Positions 54,444 through 62,546 of a stretch of 64,000 nucleotides of DNA are shown piece by piece (position 1 is the first letter of the stretch; every line of letters begins with the position of its first letter). The stretch covers positions 129,978 through 193,977 of the forward strand of contig JABIHA010000085.1 in assembly GCA_018649885.1 (NCBI GenBank), written 5' to 3'. The notes below the pieces were generated by a model. The model was given only the letters and a program-made list of their open reading frames with translations. It made no database searches and was not told the DNA's origin. The translations under genes and the position numbers were made by a program. Origin of the DNA: Bacteriovoracaceae bacterium (GTDB taxonomy: Bacteria; Bdellovibrionota; Bacteriovoracia; Bacteriovoracales; Bacteriovoracaceae).

Positions 54444-54462
54444 GGTTTAAGGGAAAAAAGAA

Positions 54463-54696
54463 TTAATTCAATAAATGAGAGTATTTTCTTAAAAACTTAG
54501 AAAGTGATCCCACTTTATCAAGCGTTCTAATTGCTCTAGTAGAGAGTCTTAATTTAATTGTTTGCCCAGTCTCTGGATCAAAAACTCTCTTCGTCTGTAA
54601 ATTAGGCATTTGCTTCATTTTAGTTCTGTTTTTAGCGTGGGATACTCTGTTTCCGACTAGCCCTTTCTTTCCTGTTAAATCGCACGCTCTCGCCAT
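54463..54696 (-). CDS. rpmB: 50S ribosomal protein L28
   Basis: The 77-residue protein (MARACDLTGKKGLVGNRVSH, then MPNLQTKRVFDPETGQTIKL and LSTRAIRTLDKVG) is bL28. It has one Cys near the N-terminus only, so it is a zinc-free form. In many bacteria rpmB is next to rpmG; here rpmG sits 7 kb away with rpmE2. A clear promoter lies upstream. AGGAAG precedes the ATG. Confidence 0.97.
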   Translation of the reverse strand: MARACDLTGKKGLVGNRVSHAKNRTKMKQMPNLQTKRVFDPETGQTIKLRLSTRAIRTLDKVGSLSKFLRKYSHLLN

Positions 54697-54739
54697 ATCT
54701 ACTTCCTATCTAAACTATTGTTAAACTTCTAAGTGGCAT

Positions 54740-54768
54740 AATATAAAGATCTTTGCCCTTTTTGACAA
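54740..54768 (-). promoter_or_regulatory. Sigma-70 promoter of rpmB
   Basis: On the minus strand TTGTCA, 17 bases, TATATT, about 44 bases before the rpmB start. Confidence 0.78.
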
Positions 54769-54804
54769 GAAAAAGTGGTGTTTTTCCCTAAGGCATGCCC
54801 CATT

Positions 54805-56811
54805 TTAGCTGAGCCATGAGCTCGCCAGGTCACAGACACTTTTTGCATCTAGTCTTTGCGATTGGTAAAGCTGGTTGGCCTGATAGGCAGAACGACCAAA
54901 TTCTCCGTTTATTCCCAAGGACTTGACGCTGAACTTAACGCCAGCACTCTTAAGTGAGTGGACTAAAAGTGAGCCCATTCCGCCCACAACTTGATGGTCT
55001 TCCATAGTGATAAGTTTTCCGCTTCCCGTCGAAAGGGCCTTCCCGATGGTCTCGACATCTGGTCTGTTCACAAATGGATTATTGATAACACAAGTTTTGA
55101 TGCCCTGTGCTTCCAATATTTTTGCAGCACCCATTGCCTGCCAAACAAGTGGACCGCATGCAACAATGGTCAGGTCATCGCCTTCAGTCAGGACTTGGGC
55201 CTTTCCCCATTCATACTCGGCATCTGCTCTCCAATACTCTGGAAAATTTTCTCTGCCTACAAAAAAGACCAGGGATTCTCCGGGATTTCCGGCTTCTCTT
55301 TGGTCTTTAATCCAGTTGAGTCCAGCGTGAAGATATTTTTCGGCCTCTGTTGAATTCGAAACAACAATGGCCTGAGTGAAGGGGATACTCGAGACTGCTG
55401 AAATATAGGTGGTTGCCTGGTGAGAGGCGCCATCGGCAGCATCTTGAAAACCGGTATGAGAGAAGATGCAAACGATTGGTGATAGAGAGAGTCCTGCCAT
55501 AGTAAGAGGCAGGTTGCCTTTGGTAACACCAAATTGGGCGAAGGTATCAACAATGGGAATGAACCCATGTTTTGATAGGCCACATGCCATCGAAACCATA
55601 TTACTTTCTGCAACTCCCACATCTTGGGAGAGCTGAGGAAATTCTTTTTGGAAGGCTGCCATTCCAGTGGAGCCAGCTAGGTCAGAGGAAATTGAATAGA
55701 CCGGAAGGCCCTCTGAAGCTGCTCTAATGGCAGCTCTTGAAAATCCAGCTTGGGCCTTTTCTCTTTTTGAAGATCCAACTTCTGCAGGTGCTGGGTGTTT
55801 GGCCGGAGTTGTCTTTTCAAGCTCTGTGGCCCAGGTTTTTATTTCTTCAGGGGTATTCCCTTCAAAAATTTCATCAACAAAGGCGACTAGCTTGCCGTCG
55901 TTTCCTTTTAATGGGTATCCGTGACCACCGGAGCTGCTGTCCATGGTACTTTTAACTCCATAGCCTTTTATAGTTTTTACCCATAAGCATATTGGTTTTT
56001 GGGGATTTGCTATGGCCGAATCTACGGCACTTTCCACACTGTTAAAAACTTCTTGCAGATTGTGTCCATTTTCAACTTTTCTAGTATCCCAGCCCATTAT
56101 TTCAAGGCCCTGAAAGGTTGGGGCCATGTCAAAGGCATCAGTATCGATTCTTCCAGATAATTTGGTATTGTTGTCTGAAATGATCATCACTACTGGGTTG
56201 AGTTTACCTTTTGAAGCAAGTCCTGGAATCGCCGCAAAGGCTTCCTTGGTCTCGCCCTCCATTGAAGCGCCGTCTGAGACCACCATCATGGTCACTCTGT
56301 TATTTCCAATTAATTTATCGGCAAAGGCCAGGCCTTGAGCTTGGGCAATAGATGAGCCAAGAGGACCATTGGATAGTAAGACTCCTTCTGGGTTTAAGTG
56401 TCCTTCCCCGTGGCCTGTGAGTTTACTTTCGATGGATCTAAAACCTTTGAGGTCATTAAAGCTGAGATTATCAAAGCCTAGATTGGCCCTAAGAGCATAG
56501 ACTCCATTTTCTGCGTGGCCTTCGTCATTCACAAAATTAAAATCATCTGACCAGTTTTGTTTAGAGCGATGAAACATCAAACCATGACAAGCAGACATAA
56601 TTTCTGCCAGTGCTGCAGGTCCGCCCCAGTGACACGCAGCTCCTCCTATTACAGCATGCATATTCATCAAGGCCAGAAGTCCTCGAGTCATTTTGGGGTC
56701 ACCCACCAAAATCTCCTCTCCTTTAGAGTTCGTAACGCTTGTTGGGTAAAGGGGTTTAGCTGTTGGGGTTCCTGCAAGGGGGCATTTAACTGAAAGGGGC
56801 TTGTGGCTCAT
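54805..56811 (-). CDS. tkt: Divergent transketolase
   Basis: The 668-residue protein has the full transketolase order: TPP-binding domain with VVSDGASMEGETKEAF and IISDNNTKLSG (Asp and Asn metal ligands kept, GDG changed to SDG), GPLGSSIAQAQGLAFA, then the pyrimidine-binding domain with VGVAESNMVSMACGLS (catalytic Glu), DGASHQATTY and the C-terminal regulatory domain. The N-terminus lacks the usual SGHPGAP, with CHWGGPAAL instead, and GHGEGH replaces PGHPE. It should move two-carbon units in the pentose phosphate pathway. The changes are at places that are usually conserved, so a related ketolase substrate is possible. Confidence 0.88.
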   Translation of the reverse strand: MSHKPLSVKCPLAGTPTAKPLYPTSVTNSKGEEILVGDPKMTRGLLALMNMHAVIGGAACHWGGPAALAEIMSACHGLMFHRSKQNWSDDFNFVNDEGHAENGVYALRANLGFDNLSFNDLKGFRSIESKLTGHGEGHLNPEGVLLSNGPLGSSIAQAQGLAFADKLIGNNRVTMMVVSDGASMEGETKEAFAAIPGLASKGKLNPVVMIISDNNTKLSGRIDTDAFDMAPTFQGLEIMGWDTRKVENGHNLQEVFNSVESAVDSAIANPQKPICLWVKTIKGYGVKSTMDSSSGGHGYPLKGNDGKLVAFVDEIFEGNTPEEIKTWATELEKTTPAKHPAPAEVGSSKREKAQAGFSRAAIRAASEGLPVYSISSDLAGSTGMAAFQKEFPQLSQDVGVAESNMVSMACGLSKHGFIPIVDTFAQFGVTKGNLPLTMAGLSLSPIVCIFSHTGFQDAADGASHQATTYISAVSSIPFTQAIVVSNSTEAEKYLHAGLNWIKDQREAGNPGESLVFFVGRENFPEYWRADAEYEWGKAQVLTEGDDLTIVACGPLVWQAMGAAKILEAQGIKTCVINNPFVNRPDVETIGKALSTGSGKLITMEDHQVVGGMGSLLVHSLKSAGVKFSVKSLGINGEFGRSAYQANQLYQSQRLDAKSVCDLASSWLS

Positions 56812-56939
56812 GGCTTATCCTCGGGTTTGGTTTAGCTGACTCTAAAACAAAAGATGATTAGTGGTAAAGGGCCAAAATGATCATATTTTTACAGCATAAG
56901 TTTGATTTTACACGTCGGGCCCTTTAAAATATCTCAATA

Positions 56940-56945
56940 TATAAT
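56940..56945 (+). promoter_or_regulatory. Candidate -10 box of the porin gene
   Basis: TATAAT 34 bases before the porin ATG; no -35 match lies at the right distance. Confidence 0.4.
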
Positions 56946-56978
56946 GAGCTACTTTTCTTTAAAAAAAGGATTTTCTAA

Positions 56979-58007
56979 ATGAAGAACTCTTTTAAGGTTC
57001 TCTTTCGATTTCTCGGCGCACTGATTTTAGGATCCTGGACCTTTGCCAGCTACGCGGTGTCGACAAATGTTTATATAGATTCAAGACTTGATGCCACAAA
57101 ATACAATTTTGAGCAAAAGAGAACTGGAACTCACGATTACTCTGCTTTTGAAGTAAATAAGGCCAGATTGGGGGTGAAGGGTGAAGTGGTCAAAGGCTAC
57201 ACCTATCATTTGAGATACGCTTTTGAAAATACAGCTGATAATCATCTGGTAGATAATGCTAGCAATGCCCTTGAGAAAGCCTATGTTCAGGGTTGGTTTG
57301 ACGATCACTGGTCGATGCAATTTGGTAAGGATTACCTTAAGTGGGGAACCAGAGAGCAATATCTAAATGAAACAGATGTTTATACATATTCATGGGCCTC
57401 CACTAATGTTTCTCATTATGGGACGGGAGTGAATCTTCACTACAGGAATGCTGGGCAAAAATACTATATTTCAATTAATAATTCTGATGACGCCAATTCC
57501 ACTCCAGCAAAACAAAAGAATTTTCATTACATGATCTCTTGGTATGGGAATATCATTCCAGAGGTTATCTATCCTCACTTAAGCTATAGCTTTAGACCTA
57601 TAGCGGGCAGAAAGCATCCAGATCACTATTTTTTCTTTGGATCAAATTTTTTATTGGGTGATTTAAATATTGAACTCGATGGAGGATTTCTCAAAAAGGA
57701 TAGATTTAAATATATGTCGGGCATGGCAAAAATTCAGTTCAATCGACACGGGGAAGTGAGACCATTTGTTAAGGCCATTTTTGACAAGAAAGTTTTGCAC
57801 TCTGAGTCTCACAACAAGAGAACTGCAGGGGATGTGGGCTTTGAGTTTTTTCCGTTTGAAGGACAAGATATCCGCTACCACATTGTTTACTCAGGAGGCT
57901 ACTTTGCCAACGATGCTGTGAAAGACCAAAACAATGAAGATTACTATCAATCGTCAATTCGGCTGGGGTTAAAGGCGGGCTTTGACGTCATTAAAGGTGT
58001 GTTCTAA
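56979..58007 (+). CDS. Phosphate-selective-porin-like outer-membrane protein
   Basis: A signal peptide (MKNSFKVLFRFLGALILGSW to SYA) precedes a 315-residue barrel: FEVNKARLGVKGEVVKGYTY near residue 60 and WSMQFGKDYLKWGTREQYLN near 115 match the OprO/OprP family pattern of N-terminal strands, and the last residue is Phe (KGVF). It would be a trimeric channel in the outer membrane; the anion/phosphate specificity is by family only. AAGGA lies upstream of the ATG. A bulged hairpin terminator (58033-58066) follows, inside the convergent nucleosidase gene. Confidence 0.85.
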   Translation: MKNSFKVLFRFLGALILGSWTFASYAVSTNVYIDSRLDATKYNFEQKRTGTHDYSAFEVNKARLGVKGEVVKGYTYHLRYAFENTADNHLVDNASNALEKAYVQGWFDDHWSMQFGKDYLKWGTREQYLNETDVYTYSWASTNVSHYGTGVNLHYRNAGQKYYISINNSDDANSTPAKQKNFHYMISWYGNIIPEVIYPHLSYSFRPIAGRKHPDHYFFFGSNFLLGDLNIELDGGFLKKDRFKYMSGMAKIQFNRHGEVRPFVKAIFDKKVLHSESHNKRTAGDVGFEFFPFEGQDIRYHIVYSGGYFANDAVKDQNNEDYYQSSIRLGLKAGFDVIKGVF

Positions 58008-58591
58008 AAACTATTTTGTAGATAAAAATCATAAAGGGCCTTGGAGTAATCCAGGGCCTTTTTTTTGATTAGTGAGATGGTTGTAAATTCAAAAGCATAA
58101 TCACTGATAATTTTATAGCTTCCATAAGAGAGGGCGTTCTCAGCAGCAAAGTTGGCAATAGTCCAAAACTCACGATCGACAATTTTTGCTTTGACGGAAA
58201 GCTCACCAGCTAGTTCTTTGTCATGAATCCTGCTGTGACTGGTGACAAGCTCTATTCCATTTTTTCCGTTAGTCGTTTCCAGAGGTTGTTCAGAGGACCA
58301 GTCACCTTCCCATTTGTGGCAGCTGACGACCTTAAAAGTCTCGCCTGGATGGAAGTCTTGGGAGAGGGAGCCAGCAAATCCCAGGTTTAAGATATGATTA
58401 ATTTTATAGTAAGAATTTTCGAAAAATGCTTCTAGTGCCATCTGTGTTTTTTCCATTCCCTCGCCAGTAATCAAGATGATTGTATCTCCGGATGTATGGT
58501 ATTTAATCCCGGCCTCTTTGTGCAAAGTGTAGGGGGCTGAGGATAGAAAGGCCGTGGCCTCTTTTTTGTGGGCAAATGTTAGAAGTTCCAA
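58004..58591 (-). CDS. Second phosphorylase-superfamily nucleosidase-like protein
   Basis: The 195-residue protein is short for the family but keeps its key parts: GDTIILITGEGMEKTQMALE, HILNLGFAGSLSQDFHPGE, VDREFWTIANFA (Glu in the place of the nucleoside-binding residue) and KIISDYAFE (catalytic Asp). It may be an MTA/SAH or futalosine-like nucleosidase. The start is TTG 58591 with TGGAG 5 bases upstream. It overlaps the porin stop by four bases and contains the porin terminator in its 3' end. Menaquinone (futalosine) genes are not nearby. Confidence 0.78.
   Translation of the reverse strand: MELLTFAHKKEATAFLSSAPYTLHKEAGIKYHTSGDTIILITGEGMEKTQMALEAFFENSYYKINHILNLGFAGSLSQDFHPGETFKVVSCHKWEGDWSSEQPLETTNGKNGIELVTSHSRIHDKELAGELSVKAKIVDREFWTIANFAAENALSYGSYKIISDYAFEFTTISLIKKKALDYSKALYDFYLQNSF
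58033..58066 (+). terminator. Terminator of the porin gene
   Basis: AAAGG-G-CCTTGGA pairs with TCCAGGGCCTTT with one bulged G, then eight T residues. It lies within the 3' end of the convergent nucleosidase gene. Confidence 0.85.
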
Positions 58592-58851
58592 TTTTTCTCC
58601 ATGAGTATCGTTACCGTTTTGGCATAATCGGGATCTTACGGCCAGGGCAGGGGCTTATACCAACTGCAAAAATTTATTACGGGATCTTGGATGCCACTTT
58701 CACCAATCTTACATCTTTGTTCAGTCGAAAAATCCTCGATGTGCCTTTGGGCACACCTGCGGTTTTTCTTCCTCACAAAAATGTAATCTCGGCAAAACTG
58801 ACATCCAATCTCCCGAAATTAATTATTGCAATTGGTATTACAAAGGAGTGA
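58576..58851 (+). CDS. Possible small hypothetical protein
   Basis: A 91-codon frame (ATG 58576) fills the 300 bases between the nucleosidase and the aldo/keto reductase. It contains GIIGILRPGQGLIPTAKIYY and ends in PKLIIAIGITKE. There is no ribosome site, and its start overlaps the divergent nucleosidase start by 16 bases. No family is recognised. It may be chance, or its true start may be further in. It is listed because no other frame on either strand is better here. Confidence 0.3.
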   Translation: MLEVPIFLHEYRYRFGIIGILRPGQGLIPTAKIYYGILDATFTNLTSLFSRKILDVPLGTPAVFLPHKNVISAKLTSNLPKLIIAIGITKE

Positions 58852-58890
58852 AGACCTTGGTAGGATGATTCAAATTTTGCGAGGTGTCGG

Positions 58891-59853
58891 ATGAGGACTT
58901 TTAATTTTTTAGACCATGGGTTTCCCCTGTCTACAATTTGTTTTGGAGGGGCTTCTATAAGCGGTGAGGGCAAGGGTTACGGCTTTGGACCCATCACTGA
59001 GGATGAATCAATTAGGCTTTTAAAAAAGGCCTTCGAAGCGGGAATTAATTTTTTCGATACGGCTCCTATTTACGGTTTTGGGAGCTCTGAAATTAGAATG
59101 GGCAAGGCCTTTAAAGATATAAGAGAAAAAGTATTTTTAATTTCTAAGTGTGGCATTGATTGGCATTCGAATACGAGAGTCAATATGACTAATGATCCTG
59201 CCATCTGTGAGAAGATGTTGGGTCAAAGTCTTGAAAGACTTCAAACAGATTACATCGATCTATACATGATTCATTGGCCAGATCAAAATGTTGATATAAG
59301 AGATTCCCTTAAAGTATTAGTAGATGCTAAGAAGGCCGGAAAAATAAAGTATATAGGACTTTGCAATACAAATGTGGACGAATTAGAAAAGGCCCGAGAG
59401 GTATGCAAAATTGATATGGTCCAAAGTGAATACAACCTTTTCGCTGATTCAGTAAGGGATCAACTCTTTCCGTATTTAGAACAGCACCATATACCTTTTA
59501 TGGGTTGGGGAACTTTTCAAAAAGGTATCCTGACAAAACGAGTCGATGCTTCAAGGAAATTTGATTCCACTGATTGCAGATCTAGTGCTCCTTGGTGGAA
59601 GGATATGAATAAGGCTCCCATGTATCAAGCAATGGAAGAAATTAATCCATTGTTAGATCAAAAAGGTGTGGACGGAGTTTCTCTTGCACTTTCTTTTTCT
59701 CTGGGACATCCAGCAATAAGAGCAGCATTAGTGGGAATGAGAAATGAAAAGCAACTTGAAAGTACTCTTCGTGCTCTTGAAAATTTGGCCCCCCTTGAAT
59801 TAGTGAATAGATCTCATGAAATTGCGACAAAGCATTTAATGGAGGTAAGATGA
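58891..59853 (+). CDS. Aldo/keto reductase
   Basis: The 320-residue TIM barrel has the catalytic residues of the AKR family: Asp and Tyr in FFDTAPIYGFG near residues 52-57, Lys in FLISKCG near 88, His in YMIHWPDQ near 128, and a C-terminal NADPH-binding segment (ALSFSLGHPAIRAALVGMRN, shown in part). It would reduce an aldehyde or ketone, often on a sugar when next to glycosyltransferases. GAGG lies 6 bases before the ATG. It overlaps the next gene (GT2) by four bases (ATGA), so the two are translated together. Confidence 0.92.
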   Translation: MRTFNFLDHGFPLSTICFGGASISGEGKGYGFGPITEDESIRLLKKAFEAGINFFDTAPIYGFGSSEIRMGKAFKDIREKVFLISKCGIDWHSNTRVNMTNDPAICEKMLGQSLERLQTDYIDLYMIHWPDQNVDIRDSLKVLVDAKKAGKIKYIGLCNTNVDELEKAREVCKIDMVQSEYNLFADSVRDQLFPYLEQHHIPFMGWGTFQKGILTKRVDASRKFDSTDCRSSAPWWKDMNKAPMYQAMEEINPLLDQKGVDGVSLALSFSLGHPAIRAALVGMRNEKQLESTLRALENLAPLELVNRSHEIATKHLMEVR

Positions 59854-60719
59854 GCTCTCCTTTTATAAGTGTGATCATCCCCACCTATAACCGTTCTAGT
59901 ATTGTTCTGCGGGCCCTTAAGTCTGTACTGGATCAAACATACACTAATTTTGAAGTGTGGATTGTTGATGATGGATCTACTGATGAGAGCTTCCAAGTTA
60001 TAAACTGGTATATAAATAAAAATCAGCTGGCAGATAAAGTCCATCTGTTAAAAACAACTAACCGTGGGGTATCGGCTGCCAGAAATGAGGCCTTAAAAAA
60101 ATCTTCCGGTGAATGGATTGCTCTTCTTGATTCTGATGATGAATGGATGCCTGACAAACTTCAATCTCAGATAGATTATGTGGCCCAAAATCCTCAGGTG
60201 CCTCTTGTTCACGGCGAAGAGATCTGGATTCGAAATGGCACAAGAGTCAATGCCATGAGAAAACACAAAAAATTTGGTGGGAAAATTTTTGAAAAATGTC
60301 TTCCTCTTTGCCTTATTTCTCCCTCTGCTTCAATGATTAGAAGGTCTGTTTTAGCAGACATGAATGGATTTGATGAGAGTTTCACTGTTTGTGAGGATTA
60401 TGATTTATGGCTTAAAATTACGTCTCAATATGAAGTGGGTTTTATAGAAAAACCCCTTATTAGAAAATTTGGTGGTCACAGTGACCAACTTTCAAGACAG
60501 TACAAAGCGATGGATTACTACCGTGTAAAATCAATGGACGGTGTTTATAAAAATGGAAATTTAAAAAATGAGTGGAAGGTAAGTCTAAAAAAACAATTGA
60601 TCAGAAAATGTGAGATTCTTTTGAAAGGCTACAAAAAGTATCAAAACTTTGAAAATTTTGATGAAATTTCTGGGTTGAAAAAAGAATACCACAACCTACT
60701 AGTCACACATGAAGCCTAG
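59850..60719 (+). CDS. Family 2 glycosyltransferase
   Basis: A GT-A fold transferase of 289 residues: ISVIIPTYNRSS, VWIVDDGSTDES, RGVSAARNEALKKSSGEWIA and LLDSDDEW (DxD metal site) near residue 93, then CLISPSASMIRRSVL and VCEDYDLWLKI near 175 with the catalytic acidic residue. It adds a sugar from a nucleotide donor, probably to a surface polysaccharide. It overlaps the AKR gene by four bases and the following HDAC-like gene by 11 bases, so it sits in the middle of a coupled three-gene operon. Confidence 0.9.
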   Translation: MSSPFISVIIPTYNRSSIVLRALKSVLDQTYTNFEVWIVDDGSTDESFQVINWYINKNQLADKVHLLKTTNRGVSAARNEALKKSSGEWIALLDSDDEWMPDKLQSQIDYVAQNPQVPLVHGEEIWIRNGTRVNAMRKHKKFGGKIFEKCLPLCLISPSASMIRRSVLADMNGFDESFTVCEDYDLWLKITSQYEVGFIEKPLIRKFGGHSDQLSRQYKAMDYYRVKSMDGVYKNGNLKNEWKVSLKKQLIRKCEILLKGYKKYQNFENFDEISGLKKEYHNLLVTHEA

Positions 60720-61710
60720 TGTCGTCTACTCTCAAAGTCTAAAACATAACCTATCCCAATACGGCATAGAGGTTCCGCTTAAGGATACTCGCGCCGAATT
60801 AACACTTGAGCACCTTTTTTCCATTCCACAACTTGGAGCTGTTAAAGAGAAGTGGTTCCATGAATTTATGGGAGAACCCTACAGTGTAGAAAGGCTTAAT
60901 CAGTGTCATGACCAGGTATATGTGGACATGATTACCAATCATCCCGAGATGGCCTTGATTAAGTCTTTTGAATTGGTTGATGATAAGGGCAACTACAATC
61001 GCTATAACCCAAAGGCCGCTACATCTCCCTTGAAAGAGATGGTGAACTCTCATCTACTTCATGTGCAGGCCCTAATAGAATCCTCAAATCGTGCACTTCA
61101 GACAGGGTTTAGCTACTTGCTGGGCGGTGGAATGCATCACGCTATGAGTTTTGGAGGCAGAGGTTTTTGTTTTGTTAATGACATTGTAATCACTCTTACT
61201 GAGCTACTCAGAGCTGGAAAAATTAATTCAGCATGGGTCATTGATGTGGACTGTCATAAGGGAGATGGCACAGCGGAGCTGACAAAAGACAATGATTTGA
61301 TTCAGACTTTGAGTATTCATATGAAAGATGGATGGCCCCTAGATGATCAAAATGCAAGTGCACCTCAATTTACCCCCAGTACTGTTGATATTCCCATTGG
61401 TGTTGGTGAAGAGGGTCTTTATCTAAGTGAGCTTGAAAGGGGCCTTAACAGGCTAAGAGACAATTCTAGGCTGCCTGGGTTATGTATTGTGGTTGGGGGA
61501 GCTGACCCTTATGAAAAAGATATTTTAAAAAGTGCAGAACTTCTCAAATTGAGTGAGGACCAGATGCTGGCCAGAGATATGCTCGTTTTCAATTTTTTGA
61601 AGCAGCTAGGAGTCCCACAAAGTTATTGTATTGCAGGGGGATATGGTCACGATGTTTGGAAAATCTATGCAAACTTTTTAGAAAAAGTATTGCTCCAGAG
61701 CTACCTTTAA
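60709..61710 (+). CDS. Histone-deacetylase-like amidohydrolase
   Basis: The 333-residue protein has all class I/II HDAC residues: the His pair in LLGGGMHHAMSF, GFCFVNDIV, zinc-binding Asp and His in WVIDVDCHKGDGT, the third Asp in VVGGADPYEKD, and a C-terminal CIAGGYGHDVW that carries the Tyr equivalent. Bacterial members deacetylate acetylpolyamines, acetoin-related or other acetylated small molecules, or amide bonds in sugars. No histone is implied. It overlaps the GT2 by 11 bases, so it may deacetylate a glycan or lipid product of the operon (inference). Confidence 0.92.
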   Translation: MKPSVVYSQSLKHNLSQYGIEVPLKDTRAELTLEHLFSIPQLGAVKEKWFHEFMGEPYSVERLNQCHDQVYVDMITNHPEMALIKSFELVDDKGNYNRYNPKAATSPLKEMVNSHLLHVQALIESSNRALQTGFSYLLGGGMHHAMSFGGRGFCFVNDIVITLTELLRAGKINSAWVIDVDCHKGDGTAELTKDNDLIQTLSIHMKDGWPLDDQNASAPQFTPSTVDIPIGVGEEGLYLSELERGLNRLRDNSRLPGLCIVVGGADPYEKDILKSAELLKLSEDQMLARDMLVFNFLKQLGVPQSYCIAGGYGHDVWKIYANFLEKVLLQSYL

Positions 61711-61904
61711 GTCTGGCGTTGTGTGAGAATTTACATTTACATCAGTTAAATTCATTTAATTCTTGTTAAGAATAAATCGTTTTATGCATTGTTTTTATAG
61801 GTTTAATGGGCTTTTTGGAGTTAATGACCAACGCATAACTTCTTGACTTGAAAGTTGTGTGCCCATTAACTTTAAATTTAATTCAGTAAATTCGGGAGAG
61901 AAGG

Positions 61905-62546
61905 TTGAAGAGAAGGATTGATATCTGGGTACTAGATGACTGTCAAAATAGTATTCAGGTTTACCGCCAGGCATTGGGCGTCCGCTATAACATTCGATTT
62001 TTCTCGGACTTTGAAAATTTCTTTGGGGCCCTTCAATCTGATGTAAGTCGCCCTGAGTTATCAATTATTGAACCTCTTTTGGGTGATGAGCAAATTTTTG
62101 ACTACACTCTCAATGAATTGAATAAAGATGCACTAGCAAAAATGAATCACATTGTGGTCACCAGTATTGATGATATAGATGTCATGCGCCACTGCTATTT
62201 TGCTGGGGCCCGCGACTATGTGGTTAAGCCATTTAGTAAAAATGAATTGGTGATTCGAGTTGAGAGAATCGTCGATCCAAATGCTATCGGTCATTTAGAG
62301 GTGAAGCAATTTAACCTGGCAAGCTTGACTCACAGGGAGAGACAGATTCTTGAGTGTTTTCTCAATTCTCCTTCAAGGGGTCCTGTTACAAGAGAAGAGA
62401 TTCAGCAGAAGGTTTGGAAAGGAATCGCTGTTACTCCCAAAACATTAGATGTTCATATACATAATCTTCGAAAAAAGCTTGTGGATGCCAACTTTCAAAT
62501 CCTCAGTAGAGGGCAAGGTGAGTGGCAACTAGAGCAAATTTCTTAG
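61905..62546 (+). CDS. OmpR-family regulator with Glu at the phosphoacceptor site
   Basis: The N-terminal receiver has IWVLDDCQN for the acidic pair, VVTSIDD for the Thr and YVVKPFSK for the Lys, but the phosphoacceptor Asp is Glu (LSIIEPLLGDE). The C-terminal winged helix (LTHREREI-like LTHRERQILECFLNSP, then TPKTLDVHIHNLRKKL) is a typical OmpR/PhoB DNA-binding domain. Glu at this site can mimic phosphorylation, so the protein may be always active or regulated in another way. The start is TTG 61905 with GGGAG 6 bases upstream. No sensor kinase gene is adjacent. Confidence 0.9.
   Translation: MKRRIDIWVLDDCQNSIQVYRQALGVRYNIRFFSDFENFFGALQSDVSRPELSIIEPLLGDEQIFDYTLNELNKDALAKMNHIVVTSIDDIDVMRHCYFAGARDYVVKPFSKNELVIRVERIVDPNAIGHLEVKQFNLASLTHRERQILECFLNSPSRGPVTREEIQQKVWKGIAVTPKTLDVHIHNLRKKLVDANFQILSRGQGEWQLEQIS

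Noticed and set aside
55257..55622. 121-codon minus-strand frame inside tkt
   Set aside because: Same strand, different frame, inside conserved transketolase sequence.
60709..61710. Eukaryote-like histone deacetylase from recent transfer
   Set aside because: HDAC-fold amidohydrolases are common in bacteria; base use is like the neighbours, so no transfer is indicated.
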